Part shown: one piece after another, positions 33,804 through 42,805 of the stretch
Layout of the letters: every line of letters begins with the position of its first letter
Position numbering within the stretch: the stretch's first letter is position 1
NCBI RefSeq assembly: GCF_039621805.1
Contig: NZ_CP155074.1
Location: forward strand, 310,001-374,000
Direction: 5' to 3'
DNA: 64,000 bases
Source of the DNA: Paraburkholderia sp. PREW-6R
GTDB taxonomy: Bacteria > Pseudomonadota > Gammaproteobacteria > Burkholderiales > Burkholderiaceae
Notes under the pieces: model-generated
Told to the model about the DNA's origin: nothing
The model's input: the letters and a program-made list of their open reading frames with translations, nothing else
Databases searched by the model: none
Made by a program: the position numbers and the translations under genes

Positions 33804-35744
33804 ATGCTTTCGAATCTGCTGGTACAACTGGTCAATGGACTCGCCGATGCGTCGACGCTATTTCTGGTCGCCGCCGGTTTGTCATTGATTTTCGGCGTGA
33901 CGCGCATCGTCAACTTTGCGCACGGCTCGTTTTATATGTTCGGCATCTATGTCGCGTATAGCGTCGCGAGCCGCTTCGGGCACACGGCTGCGGGTTTCTG
34001 GTTGTCGGTGCTGGCCGCCGCGCTGGTAGTCGCGGTGCTGGGCGCGCTCGTCGAAATGGTGGTGTTGCGCCGCATTTACCAGGCGCCGGAGCTATTCCAT
34101 CTGCTCGCCACGTTCGCGCTGGTCCTGATTTTCCGCGACGCCGCATTGTGGCTCTGGGGACCGGAAGATCTGTTCGGACCGCGCGCGCCGCATCTCGCGG
34201 GCGCGGTCGATTTTCTCGGCCATCCGCTGCCCACGTACGACATCGCGTTGATCGTGATCGGACCCGTGGTGCTGTTGCTGCTGTGGTATACGCTCACGCG
34301 CACGCGCTGGGGCACGCTCGTGCGCGCCGCGACGCAGGACCGCGAGATGCTTGGCGCGCTCGGCATCAACCAGGCCTGGCTTTTTACCGGGGTGTTCTTC
34401 GTCGGCGCGTTTCTCGCGGGACTCGGCGGCGCGCTGCAAGGGCCGCGCATGTCGGCGAATCTGTCGCTGGACCTGGAGACCATTGGTAACGCATTCGTGG
34501 TCGTCGTGGTCGGCGGTATGGGCTCGATTCCGGGCGCGTTCGTCGCCGCGCTGATCATCGCGGAGATCAAGGCGCTGTGTATCGGCATCGGGCACGTGAC
34601 GATCTTCGGCGTTGGCTTGTCGCTGAGCCGTTTTACGCTCGTGGCTGAATTCGTCGTGATGGCCGTCGTGCTCGTCGTGCGGCCCTGGGGCCTGCTTGGC
34701 AAGGCGAGTGCAGTGGTGCGCGGCATGGCCGCGCCCGAAACGCCGCTGCGTCCCGCCGGCAAGCGGTTGAAATGGCTGGCCGCGATTGCGTTGCTCGTGC
34801 TGGTGTTCGCGCCGCTTGCTGCCAACGCTTTTCCCTATATGCCGGTGCTGCTGGTCGAAATCCTGATTGCGGTGCTGTTCGCGACGAGCTTGCACTTCAT
34901 CATGGGACCGGGCGGCATGCATTCGTTCGGCCACGCCGCGTACTTCGGCCTCGGCGCCTACGGCGCTGCGCTGTTCCTCAAAGTCCTGAATCTGCCCATG
35001 GAAGCCGCGCTGCTGCTCGGACCATTGCTGGCGGTAGTTGGCGCACTCGTATTCGGCTGGTTTTGCGTGCGGCTTTCCGGCGTCTATCTCGCGATGCTGA
35101 CGCTCGCGTTCGCGCAAATCGTGTGGTCGGTCGTATTTCAGTGGGACGACGTGACGGGCGGCAGCAACGGCGTGCTCGGGCTATGGCCGTCGAACTGGCT
35201 GGCGTCGCCGGTCGCCTTCTACTATCTGACGCTTGCTTGCGCCGTGGTCGGCGTGTGGCTGTTGCGCAGGATGCTGTTCTCGCCGCTGGGTTATGCGATG
35301 CGCGCGTCGCGCGATTCCGTGTTGCGGGCGGAAGCTATCGGCATCGACGTGAAGCGCGTGCAATGGGCAGCATTCGTGATTGCATCATTGTTCTGTGGAC
35401 TTGCCGGCTCACTCTACGCATTCTCCAAAGGAACGATTTCGCCAGAAGTGATCAGCGTGAGCCGTTCGGTCGATGGCCTCGTGATGGTTTTACTCGGCGG
35501 CCTGCAAACACTGACCGGCCCGATCGTCGGCGCGGCGGTTTTCACCTGGTTGCAGGACACGGTCGCGCGTCAGACGGACTATTGGCAGGCGCTGCTCGGC
35601 TTCGCGATCCTGCTGCTCGTGATTGCGTTCCCGCAAGGCATTGTCGGCTTCGTTCGCGACCGTTTCGGCGACGAATATGCTGACAACGCCCGATCAGGCA
35701 CTGCACCGTCCGCGCGGCGGACGGCGGTCGAGGAGGGGCTATGA
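33804..35744 (+). CDS. Fused LivH-LivM-type ABC transporter permease
   Basis: The 646-residue inner-membrane protein joins both permease subunits of a branched-chain amino acid type importer. Residues 1-290 are LivH-like (LFLVAAGLSLIFGVTRIVNF, GSIPGAFVAALIIAE) and residues 330-630 are LivM-like (LHFIMGPGGMHSFGHAAYFG, GLAGSLYAF). About 16 hydrophobic segments are visible. Fusion guarantees equal subunits. The ATG at 33804 was used; a GTG immediately before it is the alternative. The stop overlaps the ATPase gene (ATGA). The cargo is probably the heteroaromatic acid degraded by the operon. Confidence 0.9.
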   Translation: MLSNLLVQLVNGLADASTLFLVAAGLSLIFGVTRIVNFAHGSFYMFGIYVAYSVASRFGHTAAGFWLSVLAAALVVAVLGALVEMVVLRRIYQAPELFHLLATFALVLIFRDAALWLWGPEDLFGPRAPHLAGAVDFLGHPLPTYDIALIVIGPVVLLLLWYTLTRTRWGTLVRAATQDREMLGALGINQAWLFTGVFFVGAFLAGLGGALQGPRMSANLSLDLETIGNAFVVVVVGGMGSIPGAFVAALIIAEIKALCIGIGHVTIFGVGLSLSRFTLVAEFVVMAVVLVVRPWGLLGKASAVVRGMAAPETPLRPAGKRLKWLAAIALLVLVFAPLAANAFPYMPVLLVEILIAVLFATSLHFIMGPGGMHSFGHAAYFGLGAYGAALFLKVLNLPMEAALLLGPLLAVVGALVFGWFCVRLSGVYLAMLTLAFAQIVWSVVFQWDDVTGGSNGVLGLWPSNWLASPVAFYYLTLACAVVGVWLLRRMLFSPLGYAMRASRDSVLRAEAIGIDVKRVQWAAFVIASLFCGLAGSLYAFSKGTISPEVISVSRSVDGLVMVLLGGLQTLTGPIVGAAVFTWLQDTVARQTDYWQALLGFAILLLVIAFPQGIVGFVRDRFGDEYADNARSGTAPSARRTAVEEGL

Positions 35745-36550
35745 GTCTGCTACGCGTTTCCGGGCTCAGTAAATCGTTCGGTGGCCTGAAGGCCGTGGAC
35801 GACGTATCGTTCTCGCTCGAAGCGGGTCAGCTACTGGCGTTGCTCGGTCCGAACGGCGCCGGCAAGTCCACCTGCTTCAACATGGTCAATGGTCAGTTGC
35901 GGCCTTCTTCCGGCTCGATCCTGCTGGAAAACCAGGAGCTCGTCGGCATGCGCCCGCGCGACATCTGGCGTCTCGGCGTGGGCCGTACGTTCCAGATTGC
36001 GGCCACGTTCAATTCCATGACCGTGCTCGAAAACGTGCAGATGGCGCTCGTTTCGCGCGAGCGCAAGACGTTTGGTCTGTGGAAGCCGGCCGGCGCCCGT
36101 TATGCCGATGAAGCGCTCGCCTTGCTCGATCAGGTCGGCATGGCCGCCGACGCGAATCGCGCATGCGGCGTGCTCGCCTATGGCGACGTGAAGCGCGTGG
36201 AGTTGGCAATCGCGCTCGCCAACCGGCCGAAACTGCTGCTGATGGACGAGCCCACCGCCGGCATGGCGCCGAGGGAGCGCAACGAATTGATGGCGCTCAC
36301 GAGGCGCCTTGTCGTCGAACACCGGATCGGCGTGCTGTTCACCGAGCACAGCATGGATGTCGTGTTCGCCTACGCGGACCGCATGATCGTGCTGGCGCGC
36401 GGCAAGCTGATTGCGCAGGGCGACGCCGAGACGATCCGCAACGACGCGCGTGTACAGCAGGTGTATTTCGGCACCGGCAAGACGTTCCAGCCGCATGCGC
36501 CGCTGCACGAAACGGCGGGTGGTCAGCCGGGACAAGGAGCGCTGCAATGA
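35741..36550 (+). CDS. ABC transporter ATPase, LivG type
   Basis: The 269-residue protein has Walker A GPNGAGKST, a Q-loop region GRTFQIAATFNSMTVLENVQ, and Walker B LLLMDEPTAGMAP followed by the H-loop His in LFTEHSMD. The ABC signature region is unusual: it reads LAYGDVKRVELAIALA in place of LSGGQ/LSYGEQ, a variant common in Liv-type ATPases but with Asp instead of Glu. It overlaps both neighbours by four bases, and works with the fused permease. Confidence 0.92.
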   Translation: MSLLRVSGLSKSFGGLKAVDDVSFSLEAGQLLALLGPNGAGKSTCFNMVNGQLRPSSGSILLENQELVGMRPRDIWRLGVGRTFQIAATFNSMTVLENVQMALVSRERKTFGLWKPAGARYADEALALLDQVGMAADANRACGVLAYGDVKRVELAIALANRPKLLLMDEPTAGMAPRERNELMALTRRLVVEHRIGVLFTEHSMDVVFAYADRMIVLARGKLIAQGDAETIRNDARVQQVYFGTGKTFQPHAPLHETAGGQPGQGALQ

Positions 36551-37260
36551 GCGAGCCGATGCTGAAAGTGTCCGGGCTCAATGCGTTCTATGGCCGCGCG
36601 CACATTCTGTTCGACGTCGGCCTCGAAGTCGGGCGCGGCGAAGTCGTCGCGCTCATGGGCCGCAACGGCGCGGGCAAATCGACGACGATGAAGGCGGTGA
36701 TGGGTCTGCTGCCACGTCGTCAAGGCGAAGTCCATTTTCGCGGCCAGAACATTGCGTCGCTGCAACCGTACCGGATCGCGCGCATGGGCATGGGTTTCGT
36801 ACCGGAAGACCGGCGTGTGTTCGCCGATCTGACGGTGATGGAAAACCTGGCCACCGGCCGTCAGCCGCCCCGCGAAGGCGCGCCACAGTGGACGCCCGAA
36901 AAACTCTTTCGCCTCTTTCCGAATCTCGGCGAAATGCCGAAGCGGCCCGGCGGCCAGATGAGCGGCGGCGAGCAGCAGATGCTCACGGTGTCGCGTACGT
37001 TGATGGGCAATCCGTATCTGGTGCTGCTCGACGAACCGTCGGAGGGCGTCGCGCCGGTGATCGTCGAACAGATGGCGAACATGATTCTCGAACTCAAGCG
37101 CGAAGGGCTGTCCATTCTGTTGTCCGAACAGAATCTGCACTTTGCCGAGCTGGTCAGCGACCGCGCGTATGTCCTCGAAAAAGGGCAAATCCGTTTCAGC
37201 GGCACGATCGGCGAACTCGCAAGGAACGAAACAGTGAGGCGCGCGTATCTGAGCGTGTGA
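36547..37260 (+). CDS. ABC transporter ATPase, LivF type
   Basis: The 237-residue second ATPase has Walker A GRNGAGKST, signature MSGGEQQML, Walker B LVLLDEPSEGVAP and the LivF hallmark GFVPEDRRVFADLTVMENL. LivG and LivF usually pair as a heterodimer on the LivH/LivM core, here the fused permease. It overlaps the LivG gene by four bases and is followed after 58 bases by the amidohydrolase. Confidence 0.93.
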   Translation: MSEPMLKVSGLNAFYGRAHILFDVGLEVGRGEVVALMGRNGAGKSTTMKAVMGLLPRRQGEVHFRGQNIASLQPYRIARMGMGFVPEDRRVFADLTVMENLATGRQPPREGAPQWTPEKLFRLFPNLGEMPKRPGGQMSGGEQQMLTVSRTLMGNPYLVLLDEPSEGVAPVIVEQMANMILELKREGLSILLSEQNLHFAELVSDRAYVLEKGQIRFSGTIGELARNETVRRAYLSV

Positions 37261-37318
37261 TTTCCATTGGCGCGCGTTTTCGGGCGGCGCTGGACAGTCG
37301 TGGCGAAAGGAGAGGCAG

Positions 37319-38518
37319 ATGGCAGCAGAGACGTTGACAGGCTTGTCGGGCAAGGTCGCGGTAACGAACATCGGGCTGCTGTTATCCGGCGACATCGATC
37401 AGCCAATTCTCGACGCCGACACGCTCGTGATCGACGACGGCGTGATCGTCGCCGTCGGCAAGGAAAAAGATTGCGATCTCGAAGGCGCGCGTATGACCGT
37501 GGATTGCAAGGGCACCACCGTCGCGCCCGGTCTGATCGACTCGCACGTGCATCCGGTGTTCGGCGACTGGACGCCGCGCCAGAATCAGATGGGCTGGATC
37601 GAGTCGAATCTGAACGGCGGCGTCACGACGATGATATCCGCGGGCGAGGTGCATTTGCCTGGTCGTCCGAAAGATGTGCTAGGCGTCAAGGCGCTCGCGA
37701 TCACCGCGCAGCGTTCGTTCGAAGGTATGCGCGGCGCGGGCGTCGGCGGCGGCGTCAAGGTGATGGCGGGCGCGCCGGTGATCGAAAAGGGCATGGTCGA
37801 AGAAGACTTCAAGGAGCTTTCCGAGGCCGGCGTGAAGCTGCTCGGCGAAGTGGGGCTCGGCAGCGTGAAAGGCGGCGAGGAAGCCGCGCAGATGGTCGCG
37901 TGGGCGCGCAAGTACGGCATTCAGAGCACGATCCACACCGGCGGTCCGTCCATTCCCGGCTCCGGGCTGATTGACCGCGACGTGGTGCTCGCCGCCGACG
38001 CCGACGTGATCGGCCATATCAACGGCGGCCATACTTCGCTGTCGTACCGGCACGTATGCGATCTGTGCGAACGATCGACCCGCGCGCTGGAGATCGTTCA
38101 CAACGGCAACGAGCGTATTGCGTTGCTCACCGCGCGTCATGCGATCGAGCTGAAGTGTCCGCACCGGATCATTCTCGGCACGGACAGCCCGGCCGGTTCG
38201 GGCGTGCAGCCGCTCGGCATTCTGCGGATGATTGCGTTGATTTCGAGTCTCGCCGATGTGCCCGCCGAAATCGCGTTCTGCTTCGCCACCGGCAACACCG
38301 CGCGGCAGCGCGATTTGCGCCAGGGTTTGATCGAAGTGGGCCGTCCCGCCGACCTGGTGTTCATGGACCGCGCGCAGCACACCGCCGCGGACACGCTGCT
38401 CGAAAGCGTGCAACTCGGCGATATTCCGGGCGTGGGGATGGTGATGATCGATGGGCTGATCCGCTGCCGGCGTAGCCGCAACACGCCGCCGGCGACCGAA
38501 GTGCCGGTGGTGCTTTGA
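37319..38518 (+). CDS. Amidohydrolase, enamidase-like
   Basis: The 399-residue protein has the metal-dependent amidohydrolase pattern: His76-x-His78 in LIDSHVHP, a central Lys/Glu loop LLGEVGLGSVKGG, His in STIHTGGPS and GHINGGHTS, and the catalytic Asp in ILGTDSPAG. It most resembles enamidase of E. barkeri, which opens the ring of tetrahydro-6-oxonicotinate to 2-formylglutarate and ammonia. That is the step expected after a 6-hydroxynicotinate reductase, which supports the pairing. A GGAGAGG site precedes the ATG. A dihydropyrimidinase-like activity remains an alternative. Confidence 0.75.
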   Translation: MAAETLTGLSGKVAVTNIGLLLSGDIDQPILDADTLVIDDGVIVAVGKEKDCDLEGARMTVDCKGTTVAPGLIDSHVHPVFGDWTPRQNQMGWIESNLNGGVTTMISAGEVHLPGRPKDVLGVKALAITAQRSFEGMRGAGVGGGVKVMAGAPVIEKGMVEEDFKELSEAGVKLLGEVGLGSVKGGEEAAQMVAWARKYGIQSTIHTGGPSIPGSGLIDRDVVLAADADVIGHINGGHTSLSYRHVCDLCERSTRALEIVHNGNERIALLTARHAIELKCPHRIILGTDSPAGSGVQPLGILRMIALISSLADVPAEIAFCFATGNTARQRDLRQGLIEVGRPADLVFMDRAQHTAADTLLESVQLGDIPGVGMVMIDGLIRCRRSRNTPPATEVPVVL

Positions 38519-38534
38519 ACGGCCAGCGCGCGGC

Positions 38535-39074
38535 ATGGCCGTCACAGCGATGAAGCAGGCGGCGACTCTCACGCTGAACGTGAACGGCGCGACGCATCGG
38601 GTCAGCGCCGCTGTCGACACGCCGCTGCTCTATCTGCTGCGCAACGACCTCGCGTTGAACGGCCCGAAGTTCGGCTGCGGACTCGGCGAGTGCGGCGCCT
38701 GCACGGTGCTGCTCGACGGCATGCCCACGCGTGCCTGTGTGACCACCGCGCAAGTCGCGTTGGGCCGCGAAATTACCACGCTTGAAGGACTTGGCACGCG
38801 CGCCGCGTTGCACCCGGTCCAGCAGGCGTTCATCGAGGAGCAGGCCGCGCAATGCGGCTACTGTCTGAGCGGCATGATCATGACGGCGAAGGCGCTGCTC
38901 GACCGCGATCCGCAGCCGGGCGTCGAGACGATCCGCCGGGAACTGTCGCGCAACCTGTGCCGCTGCGGTACGCACGTGGAAATCGTGCGCGCGGTGCAGC
39001 GCGCCGCCGAACTGCTGGCCGCGCGAACCGCGCAAACCGCGCAAGCGGTGCCCGCGCCGGAAGCGCAGACATGA
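38535..39074 (+). CDS. [2Fe-2S] subunit of a molybdenum hydroxylase, NicA-like
   Basis: The 179-residue subunit carries two 2Fe-2S clusters: a plant-type ferredoxin cluster with Cys in GCGLGECGACTVLLDG, and the second cluster CGYCLSGMIM with CRCGTH. It passes electrons from the molybdopterin subunit to the cytochrome part. The next gene starts inside its stop (ATGA). An internal ATG at 38550 is an alternative start. The order small subunit then large subunit matches nicAB of nicotinate degraders. Confidence 0.88.
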   Translation: MAVTAMKQAATLTLNVNGATHRVSAAVDTPLLYLLRNDLALNGPKFGCGLGECGACTVLLDGMPTRACVTTAQVALGREITTLEGLGTRAALHPVQQAFIEEQAAQCGYCLSGMIMTAKALLDRDPQPGVETIRRELSRNLCRCGTHVEIVRAVQRAAELLAARTAQTAQAVPAPEAQT

Positions 39075-42000
39075 CCGGCCCGGACTTCAGCGTCGACCGC
39101 CGCCCGGCTATGCCGACGCGCAAGCAGCTCTACGACGCACAGAGCGTGCTGATCGTCGCACGGCCGCCGCAAGCGCCGGTGAAGCCCGCGGTGGGTCAAC
39201 CCGGCTCGCGGTCGTCTTTCGCGCCGACCGAAGCGGACCTGTTTCTCGCCGTGCGCGACGACGGCAGCGCGATCGCATTCAATGGACACGTGGACCTCGG
39301 CACGGGGATCGGCACCGCGCTTGCGCAAATCGTCGCGGAAGAACTCGATGTGCCGCTTACCCGCGTCTCGATGGTGCTCGGTCATACGACCGAAGCACCC
39401 AATCAGGGGCCGACGATTGCGAGCGCCACGATCCAGATTTCGGCGGTGCCGCTCAGGCAGGCAGCGGCGCAGGCGCGTCAATACCTTCTGAACGAAGCGG
39501 CCGCGCGGCTCGGCGTCGCTGCGCAACGGCTCGACGTACGCGACGGCGTGATCGTTCAGCGCGATGATCCGGGTGCACGTACGGTGACATACGGCGAGCT
39601 GGTCACGGGCCGGCGCGTCGAACTGAAGCTTTCCAACGATGCGTCGTTGAAATCGCCCGACGCTTACCGGATCGTCGGCAGGAGCACGCCGCGCGTGGAT
39701 ATTCCCGCCAAGGCCACCGGCGAACTGAGTTTCGTCCACGATGTGCGTGTCCCCGGCATGCTGCATGGCCGGGTCGTCAGGCCGCCGTATGCGGGCGTTG
39801 CGCAGGGCGACTTCATGGGCAATACGCTGCTGCACGTCGATGAAGCATCGTTGGGAGACCTGCCGGGTATCGTCAAGGTCGTGGTGATTCGCGATTTCGT
39901 CGGCATTGTCGCGGAGCGTGAGGAGATCGCGCAGCGGGCGGTCAAGCGGCTCGACGTGCGGTGGAAAGCCGTCGATGGCCTGCCGCCGCTCGACACGAGC
40001 GAGGAAGTGGAAGCGGCGTTGCGCGCCAATCCGTCCACGCGGCGTGATCTGCTGATCGAGGGCGACGTGGACGCCGCGCTCGCCGCCGACCCTGACCGCA
40101 CGCTCGAACGCACTTATGTGTGGCCGTTTCAGCTGCATGCGTCGATCGGCCCATCGTGCGCGGTTGCCGACTATCGGGACGGCGCACTGAAGGTGTGGTC
40201 CGGCACGCAGAATCCGCATTCGCTGCGCGCGGACCTCGCGCTGCTGCTGTCGATCGACGAAGCGCGCATCGAGATCGTGCGCATGGATGCGGCCGGCTGC
40301 TACGGCCGCAACTGCGCGGACGACGTGGCCGCCGACGCCGCGTTACTCTCGCGCGCGACCGGCAGTCCGGTGCGCGTGCAACTGTCGCGCGAGGATGAAC
40401 ACGCATGGGAGCCGAAGGGCGCCGCGCAATTAATGGACGTGCGTGGCGCACTCGGCGCCGAGGGCGAGCTCGCAGCCTATGACTTCGCCACGCGTTATCC
40501 GTCGAACGATGCGCCGACGCTCGCGTTGCTGCTCACCGGTACGATTTCCGCGCAGCCGCAGGTGTTCGAAATGGGCGACCGCACGGCCGTGCCGCCTTAC
40601 GACTATCGCAACCTGCGCGTCGTCTGCGACGACACGCCGCCGATCGTGCGGGCATCGTGGCTGCGCGGCGTGTCCGCATTGCCGAACACGTTCGCGCACG
40701 AGTCTTTCATCGACGAACTCGCGGCGCAGGCGGGCGTCGATCCCGTCGAATTCCGGTTAAAGCATCTGAAGGATCCGCGCGCGATCGACCTCGTCAAGGC
40801 TGTCGCCGACAAGGCAGGATGGCAGCCGCGCGAAGCCGCGGGGAAAGAAGCGCCGCAGGAAGGCGACGTGGTTCGCGGCAGAGGCTTTGCGTACGCCCGC
40901 TACGTGCATAGCAAGTTTCCCGGCTTCGGCGCGGCATGGTCCGCGTGGGTCGCCGATGTCGAAGTGAACCGCAGGAGCGGCGAGCTGGCGGTGACGCGCG
41001 TCGTGGTGGGTCAGGATACCGGCACGATGGTGAATCCGGATGGCGTGCGTCATCAGATTCACGGCAACGTGATTCAGGCGACGAGCCGCGCATTGAAGGA
41101 GCGCGTGACGTTCGGCGAGAACGCGGTGACGAGCCAGGAGTGGGGCGCGTATCCCATCCTGACATTCCGCGAGGTGCCGGTGATCGACGTCGTGATGATG
41201 CCGCGTCATGGCGAGCCGCCGATGGGCGCCGGCGAGTCCGCGTCGTTGCCTGGCGCGGCGGCGATCGCCAACGCACTGTTCGACGCGACCGGCGTGCGCT
41301 TTCGCCGTCCACCGTTCACGCCGGAGACGATTCGCGCGGCACTCGCCGATGCCACCGCGCAGGACGCCGCCGCCCGCAGGAAAAAGCGCCGGCGTCTGGG
41401 CTTTCTCGGCGCGTTCGCCGCGGGCGCGGCAGGCTGGTTAGGTGCGCTGACGTTTGCGCCGCCAGCCATTGCGCCTGTCACACCGCCCCTCGCGCATGCC
41501 TTTGCGCCGGAACTCGTCGCGCGCGGCAAAGTGCTCGCGTCGCTCGGCAATTGCGCCGTTTGCCATACCGCGCACAACGGCGTGCCGAACGCGGGCGGCA
41601 AACCGCTGGACACGCCGTTCGGCACGGTCTATAGCACCAACATCACGCCCGACGGACTGACGGGTATCGGCAACTGGTCGCTCGACGCGTTTACCCGCGC
41701 CATGCGCAAGGGAATCAGCCGCGACGGACACCATCTCTACCCGGCGTTTCCGTACACGTCTTTCAAAAACACGTCAGACGAGGATCTCAAGGCGCTCTAC
41801 GCGTATCTGATGGCGCAGCCGCCCGTGCGCTCGCGTCCGCCCGATACGAAGCTGGCGTTTCCGTTCGGCGTGCGTCCGCTCATGGCCGCGTGGAACGTCC
41901 TCTTTCTCGGGCGCCATACGTTCACAGCCAGCGCGACCCAAAGCGCGCAATGGAATCGCGGCGCGTATCTGGTGAACGGCCTGGGGCATTGCAGCGCGTG

Positions 42001-42682
42001 CCATACGCCGCGCAACGCGTTCGGCGCTGAGAAGACCGGCGCGGCGTTCATGGGTGGCGGCCTCGCGGAAGGCTGGGAAGCGCCCGCATTGACGACGTTG
42101 TCGAACTCGCCCGTGCCGTGGAGCGAGGACGAGCTGTTCAGCTATCTGCGCCATGGGCATGCGCCGCTGCACGGCGTCGCAGCCGGGCCGATGGCGCCCG
42201 TGGTCGGCGATCTGGCCGCGCTGCCCGACAGCGATATTCGCGCGATGGCCACTTATCTTGCGTCGCTCGCGCCGTTGGAGTTGAATGCGGATCTTGCGGC
42301 AACGGCGCGCCAGTACGAGCACGCCAGTGCGATGACAGGCGCGCCGTCCACGCCCGGCGCGCGACTGTTCGACGGCGCGTGCGCCGCCTGTCACCACACG
42401 GGCAGCGGGCCGCAACTCTTCGGTGCGCATCCGTCGCTTGCGCTTAACACGAATCTGCACAGCGCGACGCCTGATAATCTGATTCGCGTGATTCTCGATG
42501 GTATCGACTCGCCTGCCCGCGCCGAACTCGGTACGATGCCGGCTTATCGCGACAGTTTCAACGACGCCCAGGTCGCCGAACTCGTGTCGTACCTGCGCCA
42601 GCAATTCGCCGGCGGCAAACCGGCATGGCAGAACGTCGCGGCGAGCGTCGGCCGGATTCGCGCAGAGACGCGCGCGCAGTGA
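39071..42682 (+). CDS. Molybdopterin subunit fused to tri-haem cytochrome c, NicB-like
   Basis: The 1203-residue protein resembles NicB of nicotinate dehydrogenase in length and layout. Residues 1-760 form the xanthine dehydrogenase-type molybdenum domain, including GHVDLGTGIGTALAQIVAEE and the catalytic Glu722 in MGAGESASLPG. A basic stretch and hydrophobic segment (about 770-797) probably anchors it in the membrane, and the C-terminal 400 residues contain three CxxCH haem c sites at Cys828, Cys974 and Cys1104. The cytochrome part would lie in the periplasm and feed the respiratory chain. Substrate specificity cannot be told from sequence. Confidence 0.85.
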   Translation: MTGPDFSVDRRPAMPTRKQLYDAQSVLIVARPPQAPVKPAVGQPGSRSSFAPTEADLFLAVRDDGSAIAFNGHVDLGTGIGTALAQIVAEELDVPLTRVSMVLGHTTEAPNQGPTIASATIQISAVPLRQAAAQARQYLLNEAAARLGVAAQRLDVRDGVIVQRDDPGARTVTYGELVTGRRVELKLSNDASLKSPDAYRIVGRSTPRVDIPAKATGELSFVHDVRVPGMLHGRVVRPPYAGVAQGDFMGNTLLHVDEASLGDLPGIVKVVVIRDFVGIVAEREEIAQRAVKRLDVRWKAVDGLPPLDTSEEVEAALRANPSTRRDLLIEGDVDAALAADPDRTLERTYVWPFQLHASIGPSCAVADYRDGALKVWSGTQNPHSLRADLALLLSIDEARIEIVRMDAAGCYGRNCADDVAADAALLSRATGSPVRVQLSREDEHAWEPKGAAQLMDVRGALGAEGELAAYDFATRYPSNDAPTLALLLTGTISAQPQVFEMGDRTAVPPYDYRNLRVVCDDTPPIVRASWLRGVSALPNTFAHESFIDELAAQAGVDPVEFRLKHLKDPRAIDLVKAVADKAGWQPREAAGKEAPQEGDVVRGRGFAYARYVHSKFPGFGAAWSAWVADVEVNRRSGELAVTRVVVGQDTGTMVNPDGVRHQIHGNVIQATSRALKERVTFGENAVTSQEWGAYPILTFREVPVIDVVMMPRHGEPPMGAGESASLPGAAAIANALFDATGVRFRRPPFTPETIRAALADATAQDAAARRKKRRRLGFLGAFAAGAAGWLGALTFAPPAIAPVTPPLAHAFAPELVARGKVLASLGNCAVCHTAHNGVPNAGGKPLDTPFGTVYSTNITPDGLTGIGNWSLDAFTRAMRKGISRDGHHLYPAFPYTSFKNTSDEDLKALYAYLMAQPPVRSRPPDTKLAFPFGVRPLMAAWNVLFLGRHTFTASATQSAQWNRGAYLVNGLGHCSACHTPRNAFGAEKTGAAFMGGGLAEGWEAPALTTLSNSPVPWSEDELFSYLRHGHAPLHGVAAGPMAPVVGDLAALPDSDIRAMATYLASLAPLELNADLAATARQYEHASAMTGAPSTPGARLFDGACAACHHTGSGPQLFGAHPSLALNTNLHSATPDNLIRVILDGIDSPARAELGTMPAYRDSFNDAQVAELVSYLRQQFAGGKPAWQNVAASVGRIRAETRAQ

Positions 42683-42805
42683 GGCGTCGCTCAGACGTGG
42701 GCCAGGCGTCGCGGAAGCGTCGCGCGAGCGCCGTCAATCGTATTAACGCCTCAGCAGAACAACCGCAATCCCGCATTTCCGCACTATTCAATAACGGAGA
42801 AACGC

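Noticed and set aside
36411..37337. Plus-strand open frame (308 codons) overlapping the LivF gene
   Set aside because: It is an out-of-frame shadow, rich in Arg, while the LivF frame has all ATPase motifs.
38858..40219. Minus-strand open frame (453 codons) opposite the NicA/NicB-like genes
   Set aside because: Composition is that of an antisense shadow and no family motif is present.
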